DNA of 64,000 bases from Streptomyces cadmiisoli (GCF_003261055.1 NZ_CP030073.1:6324001-6388000); one strand, 5' to 3'; positions 32,445 through 42,323 are shown, numbered from the stretch's first letter. Notes: a model not told the origin generated them from the sequence alone. Translations and numbers: made by a program.

Positions 32445-32945
32445 TCAGTGGTGGTACCGGTGCACCACCGCGTGCCCCTTGCCGCGGCCGATCATCCACT
32501 TGTTGACCGGTGCGGTGACCACGAAGGCGGCGGCCAGCGCGATGGCCAGGATCCACCAGAACCGCGCGTCCGCGAGCCCGGCGTCCATGGCGCCCGGCCA
32601 CAGCATGATCACCCCGTTGTCGATCAGTTCCATCACGGCGATCGACAGGGTGTCGGCGGCGAGTGCCACCCGGACCGCGGCGCGCAGGCCGACCCCCGCC
32701 TTCAGGACGCCGCGCAGGGTGAACGCGTAGCCGAAGAAGAACGCCAGGGTGATCGCCAGCGCCAGGGTGGGCAGATCGCCCCAGCCGAGCGCGGTGCCGA
32801 CGACCATGCCGAGCACCTCACCGATGGCGCATCCGGTCAGGCAGTGCAGGGTGGCCCGGACGGCCACGGGCCAGCCGCCGGCGGGGTGCGCCGGGGCCGT
32901 GTCGTGCGGGTGTGCGTGCTGGTGCCGGTCCGCCTCGTGCCGCAT
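32445..32945 (-). CDS. DUF4396 membrane protein with His-rich N-terminus, likely copper-responsive
   Basis: 166-residue protein. The N-terminal 20 residues are His-rich (HEADRHQHAHPHD), followed by four predicted helices. The first contains HCLTGCAIGEVLGM, a His/Cys/Cys/Met cluster typical of DUF4396; the tail ends in HAVVHRYHH. The pattern suggests binding of a soft metal in or next to the membrane. Upstream is a perfect CsoR-type copper operator. Cu(I) handling is therefore a reasoned inference; no transport activity is established. Confidence 0.78.
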   Translation of the reverse strand: MRHEADRHQHAHPHDTAPAHPAGGWPVAVRATLHCLTGCAIGEVLGMVVGTALGWGDLPTLALAITLAFFFGYAFTLRGVLKAGVGLRAAVRVALAADTLSIAVMELIDNGVIMLWPGAMDAGLADARFWWILAIALAAAFVVTAPVNKWMIGRGKGHAVVHRYHH

Positions 32946-32988
32946 GCTGCCCCCAGGGGTCGACAGTGCTTCCGCGACCGTGATCGGT

Positions 32989-33005
32989 ATACCCCCCAGG
33001 GGTAT
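32989..33005 (-). promoter_or_regulatory. CsoR-type copper operator
   Basis: ATACCCCCCAGGGGTAT is a perfect 7-3-7 palindrome matching the actinobacterial CsoR operator. On the minus strand it contains TATACC as a potential -10 box for the DUF4396 gene, so Cu(I)-free CsoR would occlude the promoter. Confidence 0.8.
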
Positions 33006-33009
33006 TCCC

Positions 33010-33897
33010 TCAACGAGGCCGGTCGTCCCGGAGCCTCTTCAGCCGCGCCACGTCCGCCGCGTGCCCCTCCTTGCCGCCCGGCGTCTCGATGATCAGCGGG
33101 ACGCCCTCGGTGGCCGGATGGGTCATCAGCGCCCGGAACGGGTCCTCGCCGATGTGTCCGGCGCCGATGTTCTCGTGCCGGTCCTTGTGCGCGCCCACCA
33201 CGTCCTTGGAGTCGTTGGCGTGGATCAGCTTCAGCCGGCCTTCGCCGACCGTGTCCACCAGCAGGTCGAGCGTCTGGTGCATACCGCTCGGCCCGGTCAG
33301 GTCGTGGCCCGCGGCGAAGACATGGCAGGTGTCCAGGCAGACCCCCAGCTTCGGGTGGGCGTCCAGCGCCTCGAAGTACGGGCCGAAGTCCCACGTGCGC
33401 GAACACAGCGAGGCGCCCTGGCCCGCCGTGGACTCCAGCAGGAGCCAGGGATCGTCGTCATGGGTCAGCTCGTCCAGCAGCGGCAGCAGGTGCTCCCGCA
33501 CCTGCTTGAGCGCCACGGACCGGTCCCGCCCGCCGGTCGCGCTGCCGGTGTGCACCACCACGCCCAGCGCGCCGATCTCCCGTCCGCGGCGCAGCGAGTG
33601 CCGGAGCGACTCGACCGACCGCTCCACGGTGGCCTCGGTGTGCGAACCGAAGTTGATCAGGTACGGGGCGTGCACGTACACCGGCAGCGACTCCGCCTCG
33701 CACGCCGCCCGGAACGCCTCGTCCTGCCGCGGGTTCCCGGCGGGCGTGGCCCAGCCGCGCGGATTGGCGACGAAGACCTGCACGGTCTCGGCCTTCAGGT
33801 CGTGGGCGTACGTCAGGCCCACGGAGTGCAGGCCTCCGGCGACGGGCACATGACCGCCGACGGGATTGCGGGGGAGGGCGGGGGGTCGAGTCTTCAC
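33010..33897 (-). CDS. nfo: Endonuclease IV (AP endonuclease family 2)
   Basis: 295-residue TIM-barrel DNA-repair enzyme cutting 5' to abasic sites. Zinc-ligand blocks are visible: VHAPYLIN, VVHTGSA, LLLESTAGQG, LGVCLDTCHVFAAGHD, LIHANDSK, RHENIGAGHIG, and PLIIETPGG. The GTG at 33897 is the likely start. It ends four bases beyond the CsoR box, and the next gene downstream on minus (DUF4396) has its own promoter. The neighbouring PASTA-kinase gene upstream is on the same strand but separated by 34 bases. Confidence 0.94.
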   Translation of the reverse strand: MKTRPPALPRNPVGGHVPVAGGLHSVGLTYAHDLKAETVQVFVANPRGWATPAGNPRQDEAFRAACEAESLPVYVHAPYLINFGSHTEATVERSVESLRHSLRRGREIGALGVVVHTGSATGGRDRSVALKQVREHLLPLLDELTHDDDPWLLLESTAGQGASLCSRTWDFGPYFEALDAHPKLGVCLDTCHVFAAGHDLTGPSGMHQTLDLLVDTVGEGRLKLIHANDSKDVVGAHKDRHENIGAGHIGEDPFRALMTHPATEGVPLIIETPGGKEGHAADVARLKRLRDDRPR

Positions 33898-33931
33898 CCG
33901 TTCAGGGTGTCACGAGCCCGCACTCCTCCCG

Positions 33932-35851
33932 TCAGCGGATCTCGATGGTGATCGTCGACCCCTTCGGCGCCGTCTCGCCGCCCGCCACCGACTGGTCCCG
34001 GACCGTGTCGCCGAACAGTCCCAGCAGGCCGCGGTCCTCCTCGACGCGGAAACCGGCCTCCTGGAGTTCCCGCTGTGCCTCCTCGACGCTGTCGCCCACC
34101 ACGTCCGGGACCTCCACCAGCTCCGGGCCCTTCGACACCGTCAGCGTCACCGTGTCGCCCTCGGCGACCTCGCTGTCGGCCGCCGGGCTCTGCCGGGCGA
34201 CCTGGCCCGCGTCGAACTCGGAGTGGACCTCCTGCGGCGCGATCCGCACCTCGAGACCCTCCTCCTCCAGCTTCTCCCGGGCGTCGTCCAGGTCGCGGCC
34301 GGTGACGTCCGGCACGTCGACCGGGCTGCCCTTGCTGACGGTGAGCGCGACGGCCGTGCCCGCGCGCGCCGTGGTCCCCGGGCCCGGGTCCGAGGCGATC
34401 ACGAGGCCCCGGGTCACCTCGTCGCTGAACTCCCGGGTGACCATACCCGGCTCCAGCCCGGCGTCCTCGAGCAGCTGCCGGGCCTCGTCGAGCCGCCGGC
34501 CCGCGAGATCGGGCACCTGCACCGTCCGCGGGCCGTCGGAGACGGTGAGCGTGACGGAGTCGTTGTGCCGGATGCGGCTGCCCGGCGCGGGGTCCGAACT
34601 GATCACCGTGCCGCGCTCGAAGGTGTCGCTGTGGGCACGCTCGACCCGCCCGACGTCCAGCCCCGCGTCCGTCAGCCGCTCCCTGGCCTGCGCCTCGCTC
34701 TGGGCCACCAGCGGCGGCACCTTGGTGAACTGGCCGGAGTTGATGTACCAGACGCCCGTGCCGACGCCGAGCACCAGCAGGACGGCGGCGACGATCGTGA
34801 ACAGGGTGCGCCGCGGCGGGGCCGGGCGGCGCCGGGGTTCGGGCGGCGGCGACTGGAGCCGGCTGGTCCGGTCGAGCGGAGCCTCGTCCTCGTTGACGGG
34901 CAGCTGCCGCAGCGCGGTCAGCGCGCGCGGGATCACACTCGTGCGGTCCTCGGCGTTGTCGTGCTCCGCGGTGCGCGCCCGCGGCGGCACGGCGTCGAGC
35001 TGCTCCGCGGCGAGCGCCTCGCGCGCCTCGCGGGCCCGGGCGAGCAGCGCCACGGCGTCGTACGGGCGGAGGTCGGGGTTGCGCGCGGTCGCCACGGCGA
35101 CCAGCTCGTCCAGCTCGTACGCCAGATGCGGCACGGCCGCCGAGGGCGGCGGCACGTCCTCGTGGATGTGCCGGTAGATCACCTGGGCGGGGGAGTCCCC
35201 GGAGTGCGGCTTGGCGCCGGTCAGCATCTCGTACAGCACCACACCGCACGCGTACACATCGACCCGGGGGTCGGCGCTGCCGCGTTCTATCTGCTCCGGC
35301 GCGAGATAGGAGACGGTGCCGAGGACCGAGCCGGTGGTGCTGGTCACCGTGTCCACGGCGCGCACCAGCCCGAAGTCGGCGACCTTGACCCGGCCGTCGT
35401 CCCCTATCAGGACGTTCTCCGGCTTCATGTCACGGTGCACGAATCCGGCGCGGTGCGCGGCGCCCAGGGCGGCGAGGACCGGCTCCAGGATGTCCAGCGC
35501 GGCCCGCGGCTGGAGTGCCCCCCGTTCGCGCAGCACATCGCGCAGGGTGCACCCGGAGACGTACTCCATGGCCAGATAGACGTACGCCCCGTCCGCGCCC
35601 TGGTCGAAGACCTGGACGACATTCGGGTGCGCCAGCCGGGCGACCGATTTGGCCTCGCGGATGAAGCGCTCGACGAACGAGACGTCCGCGGCGAGCGTCG
35701 GGTGCATCACCTTGAGCGCGAGGATGCGGTCCAGACGGGTGTCCACGGCCCGGTAGACCGTGGCCATCCCGCCGACCGCGATCCTCGCGTCGACGCGATA
35801 GCGGCCGTCGAGCAACTGCCCGACCAGAGGGTCGTGAAGGGTCGTGTCCAC
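33932..35851 (-). CDS. pkaF: PASTA-domain Ser/Thr protein kinase
   Basis: 639-residue transmembrane receptor kinase. The kinase domain (18-280) has the glycine loop (RIAVGGMATVY), Lys47, catalytic HRDMKPEN (Asp141), DFG (Asp159) and a Thr/Ser-rich activation loop. After a proline-rich linker comes one membrane helix (about 357-380) and four extracellular PASTA repeats, which bind peptidoglycan fragments or lipid II. It belongs to the PknB/PrkC class; S. coelicolor SCO2110 (PkaF) is the positional match. TACACT lies 7 bases before the GTG at 35851, so the mRNA is probably leaderless. It may phosphorylate the Rv2175c-like protein encoded 4 kb away. Confidence 0.93.
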   Translation of the reverse strand: MDTTLHDPLVGQLLDGRYRVDARIAVGGMATVYRAVDTRLDRILALKVMHPTLAADVSFVERFIREAKSVARLAHPNVVQVFDQGADGAYVYLAMEYVSGCTLRDVLRERGALQPRAALDILEPVLAALGAAHRAGFVHRDMKPENVLIGDDGRVKVADFGLVRAVDTVTSTTGSVLGTVSYLAPEQIERGSADPRVDVYACGVVLYEMLTGAKPHSGDSPAQVIYRHIHEDVPPPSAAVPHLAYELDELVAVATARNPDLRPYDAVALLARAREAREALAAEQLDAVPPRARTAEHDNAEDRTSVIPRALTALRQLPVNEDEAPLDRTSRLQSPPPEPRRRPAPPRRTLFTIVAAVLLVLGVGTGVWYINSGQFTKVPPLVAQSEAQARERLTDAGLDVGRVERAHSDTFERGTVISSDPAPGSRIRHNDSVTLTVSDGPRTVQVPDLAGRRLDEARQLLEDAGLEPGMVTREFSDEVTRGLVIASDPGPGTTARAGTAVALTVSKGSPVDVPDVTGRDLDDAREKLEEEGLEVRIAPQEVHSEFDAGQVARQSPAADSEVAEGDTVTLTVSKGPELVEVPDVVGDSVEEAQRELQEAGFRVEEDRGLLGLFGDTVRDQSVAGGETAPKGSTITIEIR

Positions 35852-36085
35852 GCAGGCGAGTGTACGAGCCACCACCGACGGCCCAGCCGGTTCCCTTCGT
35901 TCCGGGAACGGAATGCAGCACACCTGTGACGGTCGCGGCCGACGGCCCGTCCGGCGCTCCTCCCGACCGTCTCACGCCCCGTCCGCCCCGCGCCCCGTCC
36001 GCCTCGCGCCGCCCCGCACGCACGCTCGCCCCCGCACGCAACGCTCGCCGCCCCGCGGGCGACGAGGCGGATCGCCGGAGCGGGC

Positions 36086-36883
<798 letters not shown>

Positions 36884-37084
36884 TCAGCCTCCTTGGACGG
36901 CGGTGAGGACCTCGACACGGTCCCCCTCGGTGAGGGGCGTGGTCGGCCACTGAGTGCGCGGGACGACGGTTTCGTTGAGGGCGGCGGCCACTCCGGAGGG
37001 CGCCGCGGTGAGGGTCTTCACCAGGGTGTCGAGAGCCGTACCGGGTGCGACCCGGCGCGGCTCCCCGTTGACGGAGATGTTCAT
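36884..37084 (-). CDS. thiS: Sulfur carrier protein ThiS
   Basis: 66-residue beta-grasp (ubiquitin-like) protein ending in the required Gly-Gly, whose C-terminus is adenylated and thiocarboxylated to donate sulfur to ThiG. Its ATG overlaps the thiO stop by four bases (ATGA), so the two are translationally coupled. Confidence 0.95.
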   Translation of the reverse strand: MNISVNGEPRRVAPGTALDTLVKTLTAAPSGVAAALNETVVPRTQWPTTPLTEGDRVEVLTAVQGG

Positions 37085-38247
37085 GCGGGCTGCTCCGTGA
37101 GTGCGGCGCCGAAGCGCTTCGGGGTGAAGGGGCGGGCCACGTCCGGGAGTTCACCGGTCGTCAGGACATGGGCCATGACGTCGCCGGTGACCGGGGTGAG
37201 CAGCACGCCGTTGCGGTAGTGGCCGGTGGCCAGCAGCAGTCCGTCCAGGCCGGTCGGCCCGAGCAGCGGCGCGTTGTCGGGCGAGGCGGGGCGCAGTCCG
37301 GCCCGGGTCTCCGTCAGCGGCAGCTCGGTGATGCCGGGCATCAGCTCGTGCGCGTCGCGCAGCAGCTCGTACACACCGCCGGCGGTGACCGTGGTGTCCC
37401 AGCCCAGTTCCTCGCTGGTGGCCCCGACGACCAGCTCGCCGTTCTCGCGCGGCACCAGGTAGACGTGGCTGCCGCGGACCATCGCGCGCACGGTGCGGTT
37501 CAGGAACGGCGCGAGGCGCGGCGGCACGGCCAGCCGCAGCACCTGCCCCTTGACCGGCCGCACGGGCGGCACGACGTCGTCCGGGACGCCCGCGAGCCGT
37601 CCGCTCAGGCTGCCCGCGGCCAGTACCGTCTGCCCGGCGGTCAGCTCGGTGCCCTCGCGTGTGACGACGCCCACGGCCCGGTCGCCGGTGACCACGAGCC
37701 GCTCGGCCCACTCCCGGTGGACGACCACGCCCGCCCGTTCGCAGGCGGCCACCAGCGCCCCGGCGAGCCGCCGCGGATCGATCTGGTGGTCGCCGTCCAC
37801 CCGCAGCCCGCCGCGGACCCCCGGCGCGAGCATCGGTTCGAGGCGGCGGCAGTCCCGCCCGGTCAGCCACTGCGAGTCCAGTCCCGACCGCCGCTGCAGG
37901 GCGTGCAGTTCGCGCAGATGGGCGCGGTCGTCGGCGTCCAGCGCGACGGCGAGCGTGCCGCACCGGCGATGGCCGAGGTCGTGGCCGGTGAATTCGGTGA
38001 GCTCGGCCGCGAAGTCCGGGTAGCGGCGGGCCGAGGCCAGGTTGAGGCCGAGCAGGGTCTGCTCGCCGTAGTGCAGCTCGGTCACGGCGGCCAGCATTCC
38101 GGCGGCCACCTGGGCGGCACCGCCGCCGGGCTCGGGGTCCACGACGGCCGTGGCGAGTCCGCGTTGCGCGGCTCGCCAGGCCGTGACCAGACCGATGACT
38201 CCGCCCCCGATGACGAGGACGTCGGATGTGCGTGCGGATGACGACAC
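37081..38247 (-). CDS. thiO: Glycine oxidase ThiO
   Basis: 388-residue FAD-dependent DAO-family enzyme oxidising glycine to dehydroglycine for thiazole formation under aerobic conditions. The Rossmann motif VIGGGVIGLVTAWRAAQRG is near residues 12-30, AAQVAAGMLA follows, and the C-terminus has ETRAGLRPASPDNAPLLG and ATGHYRNGVLLTP. The start is the GTG at 38247 with GGGAGG upstream, just after the TPP aptamer. It is the first gene of the thiazole operon. Confidence 0.93.
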   Translation of the reverse strand: MSSSARTSDVLVIGGGVIGLVTAWRAAQRGLATAVVDPEPGGGAAQVAAGMLAAVTELHYGEQTLLGLNLASARRYPDFAAELTEFTGHDLGHRRCGTLAVALDADDRAHLRELHALQRRSGLDSQWLTGRDCRRLEPMLAPGVRGGLRVDGDHQIDPRRLAGALVAACERAGVVVHREWAERLVVTGDRAVGVVTREGTELTAGQTVLAAGSLSGRLAGVPDDVVPPVRPVKGQVLRLAVPPRLAPFLNRTVRAMVRGSHVYLVPRENGELVVGATSEELGWDTTVTAGGVYELLRDAHELMPGITELPLTETRAGLRPASPDNAPLLGPTGLDGLLLATGHYRNGVLLTPVTGDVMAHVLTTGELPDVARPFTPKRFGAALTEQPA

Positions 38248-38257
38248 GGGCGCTGCG

Positions 38258-38352
38258 CCCCTCCCTTCGCCGGCATGACCCGGATCAGGTTCGTACGGTC
38301 GGAGGCCGCCAGCCTCCCTCTCAGCCCGGTGCGTCCGGGCTCCCGCGAGTGC
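38258..38352 (-). ncRNA. TPP (THI-box) riboswitch
   Basis: On the minus strand the leader reads GGAGCCCGGACGCACCGGG, then CTGAGAGGGAGGC, a variable P3 region, and GACCGTACGAACCTGATCCGG followed by GTCATGCCGGCGAAGGGAGGG. The CTGAGA and ACCTGATCCGG pieces are the diagnostic TPP-binding cores. The final GGGAGG is the ribosome-binding site of thiO, so control is probably at translation initiation. Confidence 0.95.
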
Positions 38353-38409
38353 TTGTACTTTGGCCACCCTAGCTCTTGCCTCCGCCCCTCTGTAAGGGAG
38401 CCCGCGCCC

Positions 38410-38760
38410 GTGCCCCGCTCGCTCGACGGCCTCGTCCTGGCCCCCGTCGCCGACCAGGCCCCAGGTCAGGTGGGCACCCGCACCCGTTTCACGTACCACG
38501 AGCGGGAGGGTGAGATCTGGGCCGAGTACGAGGGCGGGGACGTGGTCCGCGGCCGTCTCGTGGGGACCCGGCAGGGGGATCTGCTCGATTTCCGGTACGT
38601 GCAGCTCAAGCAGGACGGGACCACCTCCGGCGGGCACTGCCGGTCGACGGTCGCCGAGCTGCCGGACGGCCGGCTGCGCCTGGTGGAGACCTGGGAGTGG
38701 GAGTCGCAGCCCGGCTCGGGGACCAGCGTTGTGGAGCAGGTCACCGAGCAAGCCCCCTGA
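38410..38760 (+). CDS. Small beta-rich hypothetical protein
   Basis: 116-residue soluble protein with alternating strand pattern and blocks FTYHEREGEIWAEYEGG, VVRGRLVGT, and LRLVETWEWESQPGSG. Related actinobacterial proteins are sometimes labelled N-acetylglutamate synthase, but nothing in the sequence supports an acetyltransferase. The GTG at 38410 has AAGGGAG 9 bases upstream; the long extension in the same frame runs through the riboswitch region. The function is unknown; it is divergent from thiO. Confidence 0.65.
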   Translation: MPRSLDGLVLAPVADQAPGQVGTRTRFTYHEREGEIWAEYEGGDVVRGRLVGTRQGDLLDFRYVQLKQDGTTSGGHCRSTVAELPDGRLRLVETWEWESQPGSGTSVVEQVTEQAP

Positions 38761-38776
38761 CTGACAAATTGTCAGT
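38760..38776. promoter_or_regulatory. Palindrome ACTGACA-AAT-TGTCAGT at the oxidoreductase promoter
   Basis: Perfect 7-3-7 inverted repeat beginning at the last base of the preceding gene and ending 4 bases before a TATGGT -10 box (38781-38786). The geometry suits a TetR-type repressor. It shares ACTGAC/GTCAGT half-sites with the palindrome at 49800, though with different spacing. Confidence 0.65.
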
Positions 38777-38792
38777 TGTCTATGGTGATCAG

Positions 38793-40022
38793 GTGAACGG
38801 ACAGACGCAGGCAGGGACGCGGCGGGCGGTCGTGGTCGGAGCGGGCATGGCCGGGGTGCAGACCGCGGTCGCCCTGCGGGAACAGGGATTCTCCGGCACC
38901 GTCACACTGATCGGTGCCGAGCCCCATCAGCCCTACGACCGGCCCCCGCTGTCCAAGGCCGTACTGCTGGGCACGGCGGAGGGCTCCGCCTTCGACGTCG
39001 ACTTCGAGGCCCTCGGCATCGACCTGCACCTCGGGCGCGAGGTCGGCGGGGTGCGCCCCGGCGACCACGAGCTGGACACGGCCGCCGGGCCCGTGCCGTA
39101 CGACGTGCTGGTCCTGGCGACCGGCGCCGAACCGATGCGGCTGCCGGGTGCCGACGGGGTCCCCGGAGTGCATCTGCTGCGCACCCTGGACGACGCCGAA
39201 CGGCTGCGGCCCGTGCTCGCCCGGCAGCACGACATCGTGGTGGTGGGCGCCGGCTGGATCGGCGCGGAGTTCGCCACGGCCGCGCGCGAGGCGGGCTGCG
39301 CCGTGACCGTCGTGGAAGCCGCGGACCGCCCCCTCGCTGGCGCGCTGCCCGCGGAGGTGGCCGCGCCGATGGCACGGTGGTACGCGGACGTCGGCGCCGT
39401 CCTGCGCACCCACGCGCGCGTGGAGCGCGTCGAGCCCGGCGCCGTCGTCCTCGACGACGGGGAGCGGCTGCCCGCCGGCGCGGTGGTGGTCGGCATCGGA
39501 GCCCGGCCCGCCACGGCCTGGCTCGCCGGCTCCGGGGTCACGCTCGGCGCGTACGGCGAGGTCGTCGCCGACGAGTACCTGCGCACCTCGGCGCCCGACG
39601 TCTACGCGGTCGGCGACTGCGCCTCCTTCCCCTCGGGGAGGTACGGCGAACGCCTCCTCGTGCACCACTGGGACAACGCCCTCCAGGGCCCCCGCACGGT
39701 CGCCGCGAACATCATCGGCGAGGCGACCGGGGAGGCCCCGGCGGTCTACGACCCGGTGCCGTACTTCTGGTCCGAGCAGTTCGGCCGCTTCGTCCAGTAC
39801 GCCGGACACCACACCGCGGCCGACGCCGTCGTGTGGCGCGGCGATCCGTCCGGGCCCGCCTGGAGCGTGTGCTGGCTGCGCGAGGGCCGGCTGGTGGCCC
39901 TGCTGGCGGTGGGCCGCCCGAGGGACCTGGCCCAGGGGCGACGGCTCATCGAGGCCGGCGCGTCGATGGACCCGCGGCTGCTGGCGGACCCGGCCCGTCC
40001 GCTGAAGACGGCCGTGGCGTAG
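38793..40022 (+). CDS. FAD-dependent NAD(P)H:ferredoxin/rubredoxin-type reductase
   Basis: 409-residue two-dinucleotide-fold flavoprotein. The FAD motif is VVVGAGMAGVQTAVALREQG (about 12-31), the acidic/PLSK block is YDRPPLSKAVL, the NAD motif is VVVGAGWIGAEFATAAREAG (about 148-167), and the C-terminal FAD contact is YAVGDCASFP. It resembles putidaredoxin and rubredoxin reductases, transferring electrons from NAD(P)H to a small redox partner such as a P450 ferredoxin. No partner gene is adjacent. TATGGT lies 6 bases before the GTG, so it is likely leaderless, with an overlapping palindrome. Confidence 0.88.
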   Translation: MNGQTQAGTRRAVVVGAGMAGVQTAVALREQGFSGTVTLIGAEPHQPYDRPPLSKAVLLGTAEGSAFDVDFEALGIDLHLGREVGGVRPGDHELDTAAGPVPYDVLVLATGAEPMRLPGADGVPGVHLLRTLDDAERLRPVLARQHDIVVVGAGWIGAEFATAAREAGCAVTVVEAADRPLAGALPAEVAAPMARWYADVGAVLRTHARVERVEPGAVVLDDGERLPAGAVVVGIGARPATAWLAGSGVTLGAYGEVVADEYLRTSAPDVYAVGDCASFPSGRYGERLLVHHWDNALQGPRTVAANIIGEATGEAPAVYDPVPYFWSEQFGRFVQYAGHHTAADAVVWRGDPSGPAWSVCWLREGRLVALLAVGRPRDLAQGRRLIEAGASMDPRLLADPARPLKTAVA

Positions 40023-40159
40023 CGGCCGCCGCCCGCCCGGACGAGGTGCCCGGACGACCTGCCCGGGGCCGCCCGCACCGGTCCGTCCCGGTGGTCCGTC
40101 TCCCCTGGTCGGACCGGCCTGGCTTCCGACTGTCGGTGGAGGATGGCAGGCTTGTTCCC

Positions 40160-40525
40160 GTGACCGAGATTGACGCAAAGATCGATGCTCTCGTCCCCGC
40201 CTGGCTCACCCTCCCCGACATCGCCGAGATGCTCGACGTCGAGGTGACACGTGTGCGGCAGCTGGTCAAGGACGGCCAGCTCATCGCCGTACGCCGTGGT
40301 GAGAACCGCGCGCTGCACGTCCCCGCCGCCTTCATCGACGGGGACAAGGTCGTCAAGGGCCTGTCCGGGACCCTGACGCTGCTGAGGGACGACGGCTTCA
40401 CGGACGAAGAGATGCTGGAGTGGCTTTTCACCGCCGACCCGACCCTGCCCGGCACCCCCGCGCAGGCGCTGAGCGAGAATCGCGGCACGGAGGTGAAGCG
40501 CCGCGCCCAGGCGCTCGCCGTCTGA
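40160..40525 (+). CDS. Rv2175c-like winged-helix DNA-binding protein
   Basis: 121-residue protein with an N-terminal helix-turn-helix ([43 protein letters not shown]), then a C-terminal half with [33 protein letters not shown]. Both halves match Mycobacterium Rv2175c, a DNA-binding substrate of kinase PknL. Here Thr2 is the only threonine near the N-terminus before the HTH. The start is a GTG with CAGGCT 7 bases upstream, a leaderless layout. It is likely a small regulator or nucleoid-associated factor, perhaps regulated by the PASTA kinase encoded nearby. Confidence 0.85.
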   Translation: MTEIDAKIDALVPAWLTLPDIAEMLDVEVTRVRQLVKDGQLIAVRRGENRALHVPAAFIDGDKVVKGLSGTLTLLRDDGFTDEEMLEWLFTADPTLPGTPAQALSENRGTEVKRRAQALAV

Positions 40526-40539
40526 ACCGAGGACCGTCC

Positions 40540-40606
40540 GGCGTACGGGCCGCGGCGGACGCCGCCACGGCCACCTGCGACTGCGCCCGCCGAGGGCCCG
40601 TACGCC
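40540..40606 (+). terminator. Large inverted repeat before thiE
   Basis: 12-bp perfect arms GGCGTACGGGCC (40540-40551) and GGCCCGTACGCC (40595-40606) enclose a GC-rich inner hairpin. It probably ends the Rv2175c-like transcript. Confidence 0.55.
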
Positions 40607-40625
40607 ACCGACAACGGGGGGACAC

Positions 40626-41291
40626 ATGCCCGACACCGACACCGACACCGACACCGCCCGCGCCCGGCTCGCCGACGCCCGGGTGTACCTGTGCACGGAC
40701 GCGCGCCGGCGCCAGGGCGACCTGCCGGAGTTCCTGGACGCGGTCCTGGCGGCCGGTGTGGACATCGTGCAGCTGCGGGACAAGGGCATGGAGGCGGCCG
40801 AGGAACTGGACCACCTGAAGGTCTTCGCCGAGGCGTGCGCCCGGCACGGCAGACTCCTCGCGGTCAACGACCGGGCGGACGTCGCCCACGCCGCCGGCTC
40901 GGACGTGCTGCACCTCGGCCAGGGCGACCTGCCGGTCCCTGCGGCGCGGGCGATCCTCGGCGAGGACGTCCTGGTCGGCCGGTCGACCCACGCGCCGGAC
41001 GAGGCCGCCGCGGCAGCCGTCCAGGAGGGCGTGGACTACTTTTGCACCGGCCCCTGCTGGCCGACCCCCACCAAGCCGGGCCGCCACGCCCCCGGCCTTG
41101 ACTTGGTGCGGCACACGGCGGGGCTGGGCACCGACCGCCCCTGGTTCGCCATCGGCGGCATCGACCTGGGCAATCTCGACCAGGTGCTGGAGGCGGGCGC
41201 CCGCCGGGTCGTCGTCGTCCGGGCGATCACCGAGGCGGACGACCCCGGCACCGCCGCCGCGGAATTCGCCAAGCGGCTGCGGCAGGCCTGA
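40626..41291 (+). CDS. thiE: Thiamine-phosphate synthase ThiE
   Basis: 221-residue TIM-barrel enzyme joining HMP-PP and thiazole phosphate to thiamine phosphate. Conserved blocks are [10 protein letters not shown] (pyrophosphate site), [53 protein letters not shown], and WFAIGGID. The N-terminus has four Asp-Thr pairs from a GACACC repeat, likely disordered. GGGGGGACA precedes the ATG. Unlike thiOSG it has no TPP aptamer and is on the opposite strand. Confidence 0.94.
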   Translation: MPDTDTDTDTARARLADARVYLCTDARRRQGDLPEFLDAVLAAGVDIVQLRDKGMEAAEELDHLKVFAEACARHGRLLAVNDRADVAHAAGSDVLHLGQGDLPVPAARAILGEDVLVGRSTHAPDEAAAAAVQEGVDYFCTGPCWPTPTKPGRHAPGLDLVRHTAGLGTDRPWFAIGGIDLGNLDQVLEAGARRVVVVRAITEADDPGTAAAEFAKRLRQA

Positions 41292-41387
41292 CGTCCACCG
41301 GTGTCCAAGGATGTCCAAGGGATGGACAACAAGTCGACAAAACGGGCAAAATCCCGTGATCCGGTTGGGGGACCGCCGCCCCCTGGC

Positions 41388-41399
41388 TAACCTGCCGGT
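41388..41399 (+). promoter_or_regulatory. -10 box TAACCT of likely leaderless metF
   Basis: TAACCT at 41388-41393, 6 bases before the ATG, with no ribosome-binding site. Confidence 0.6.
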
Positions 41400-42323
41400 A
41401 TGGCCCTCGGAACCGCATCGACCAGGACTGACCGCGCACGCACCGTGCGCGACATGCTCGCCGCCGGCAAGACGACGTACTCGTTCGAGTTCTACGCGCC
41501 GAAGACGCCCAAGGGTGAGCGCAGCCTGTGGAACGCCCTGCGCAGGGTCGAGGCGGTGGCCCCCGACTTCGTGTCCGTCACCTACGGGGCGGGCGGCTCC
41601 ACACGCGCCAGCACGGTCAAGGAGACCGAGCAGATCGTCGCCGACACCACCCTGACCCCGGTCGCCCACCTCACCGCCGTGGACCACTCCATCAGCGAGT
41701 TGCGCAACGTCATCGGCCAGTTCGCCGACGCCGGAATCCGCAACATGCTCGCCCTGCGCGGCGACCCGCCCGGCGACCCCATGGGTGACTGGGTCCCGCA
41801 TCCGAAGGGCGTGACCTACGCCGCCGAGCTCGTCCGCCTCATCAAGGAGTCGGGCGACTTCTGTGTCGGTGTCGCCGCCTTCCCCGAGATGCACCCCCGC
41901 TCCTGCGACCGGGACACCGATGTCGCGCACTTCGTGGACAAGTGCCGCGCCGGCGCCGACTACGCCATCACGCAGATGTTCTTCCAGCCGGAGTCCTATC
42001 TCCGGCTGCGCGACCGGGTCGCCGCGGCAGGCTGCGTGACCCCGGTCATCCCCGAGGTCATGCCGGTCACCAGCGTCCGTATGCTGGAGCGGCTGCCGCA
42101 GTTGAGCAATGCTCACCTGCCGTCCACCTTGAAAGAGCGGATCCTCACAGCGAAAGACAATCCGGCCGCTGTACGCTCCATGGGGATCGAGTTCGCCACG
42201 GAGTTCTGCGCTCGGCTGCTGGCCGAGGGAGTGCCCGGACTGCACTTCATCACGCTCAACAACTCCACGGCGACATTGGAGATCTACGAGAATCTGGGTC
42301 TGCACCACCCACCGCGGGCCTAG
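41400..42323 (+). CDS. metF: 5,10-methylenetetrahydrofolate reductase MetF
   Basis: 307-residue FAD enzyme reducing methylene-THF to methyl-THF for methionine synthesis. It has SFEFYAPKT (catalytic Glu), [31 protein letters not shown] (FAD/folate Asp), [11 protein letters not shown] and [10 protein letters not shown]. The length fits a bacterial MTHFR catalytic domain without a regulatory extension. Its product would feed methyl groups to the SAM pool sensed by the SAM-IV switch 39 kb away. Confidence 0.95.
   Translation: MALGTASTRTDRARTVRDMLAAGKTTYSFEFYAPKTPKGERSLWNALRRVEAVAPDFVSVTYGAGGSTRASTVKETEQIVADTTLTPVAHLTAVDHSISELRNVIGQFADAGIRNMLALRGDPPGDPMGDWVPHPKGVTYAAELVRLIKESGDFCVGVAAFPEMHPRSCDRDTDVAHFVDKCRAGADYAITQMFFQPESYLRLRDRVAAAGCVTPVIPEVMPVTSVRMLERLPQLSNAHLPSTLKERILTAKDNPAAVRSMGIEFATEFCARLLAEGVPGLHFITLNNSTATLEIYENLGLHHPPRA

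Noticed and set aside
33866..35929. 687-codon plus-strand frame opposite the PASTA kinase
   Set aside because: Mirror of PASTA and kinase codons; no recognisable domain.
38275..38409. Extended N-terminus of the small beta-rich protein
   Set aside because: The in-frame extension would run through the antisense of the TPP riboswitch and has no ribosome-binding site; the GTG at 38410 has AAGGGAG.
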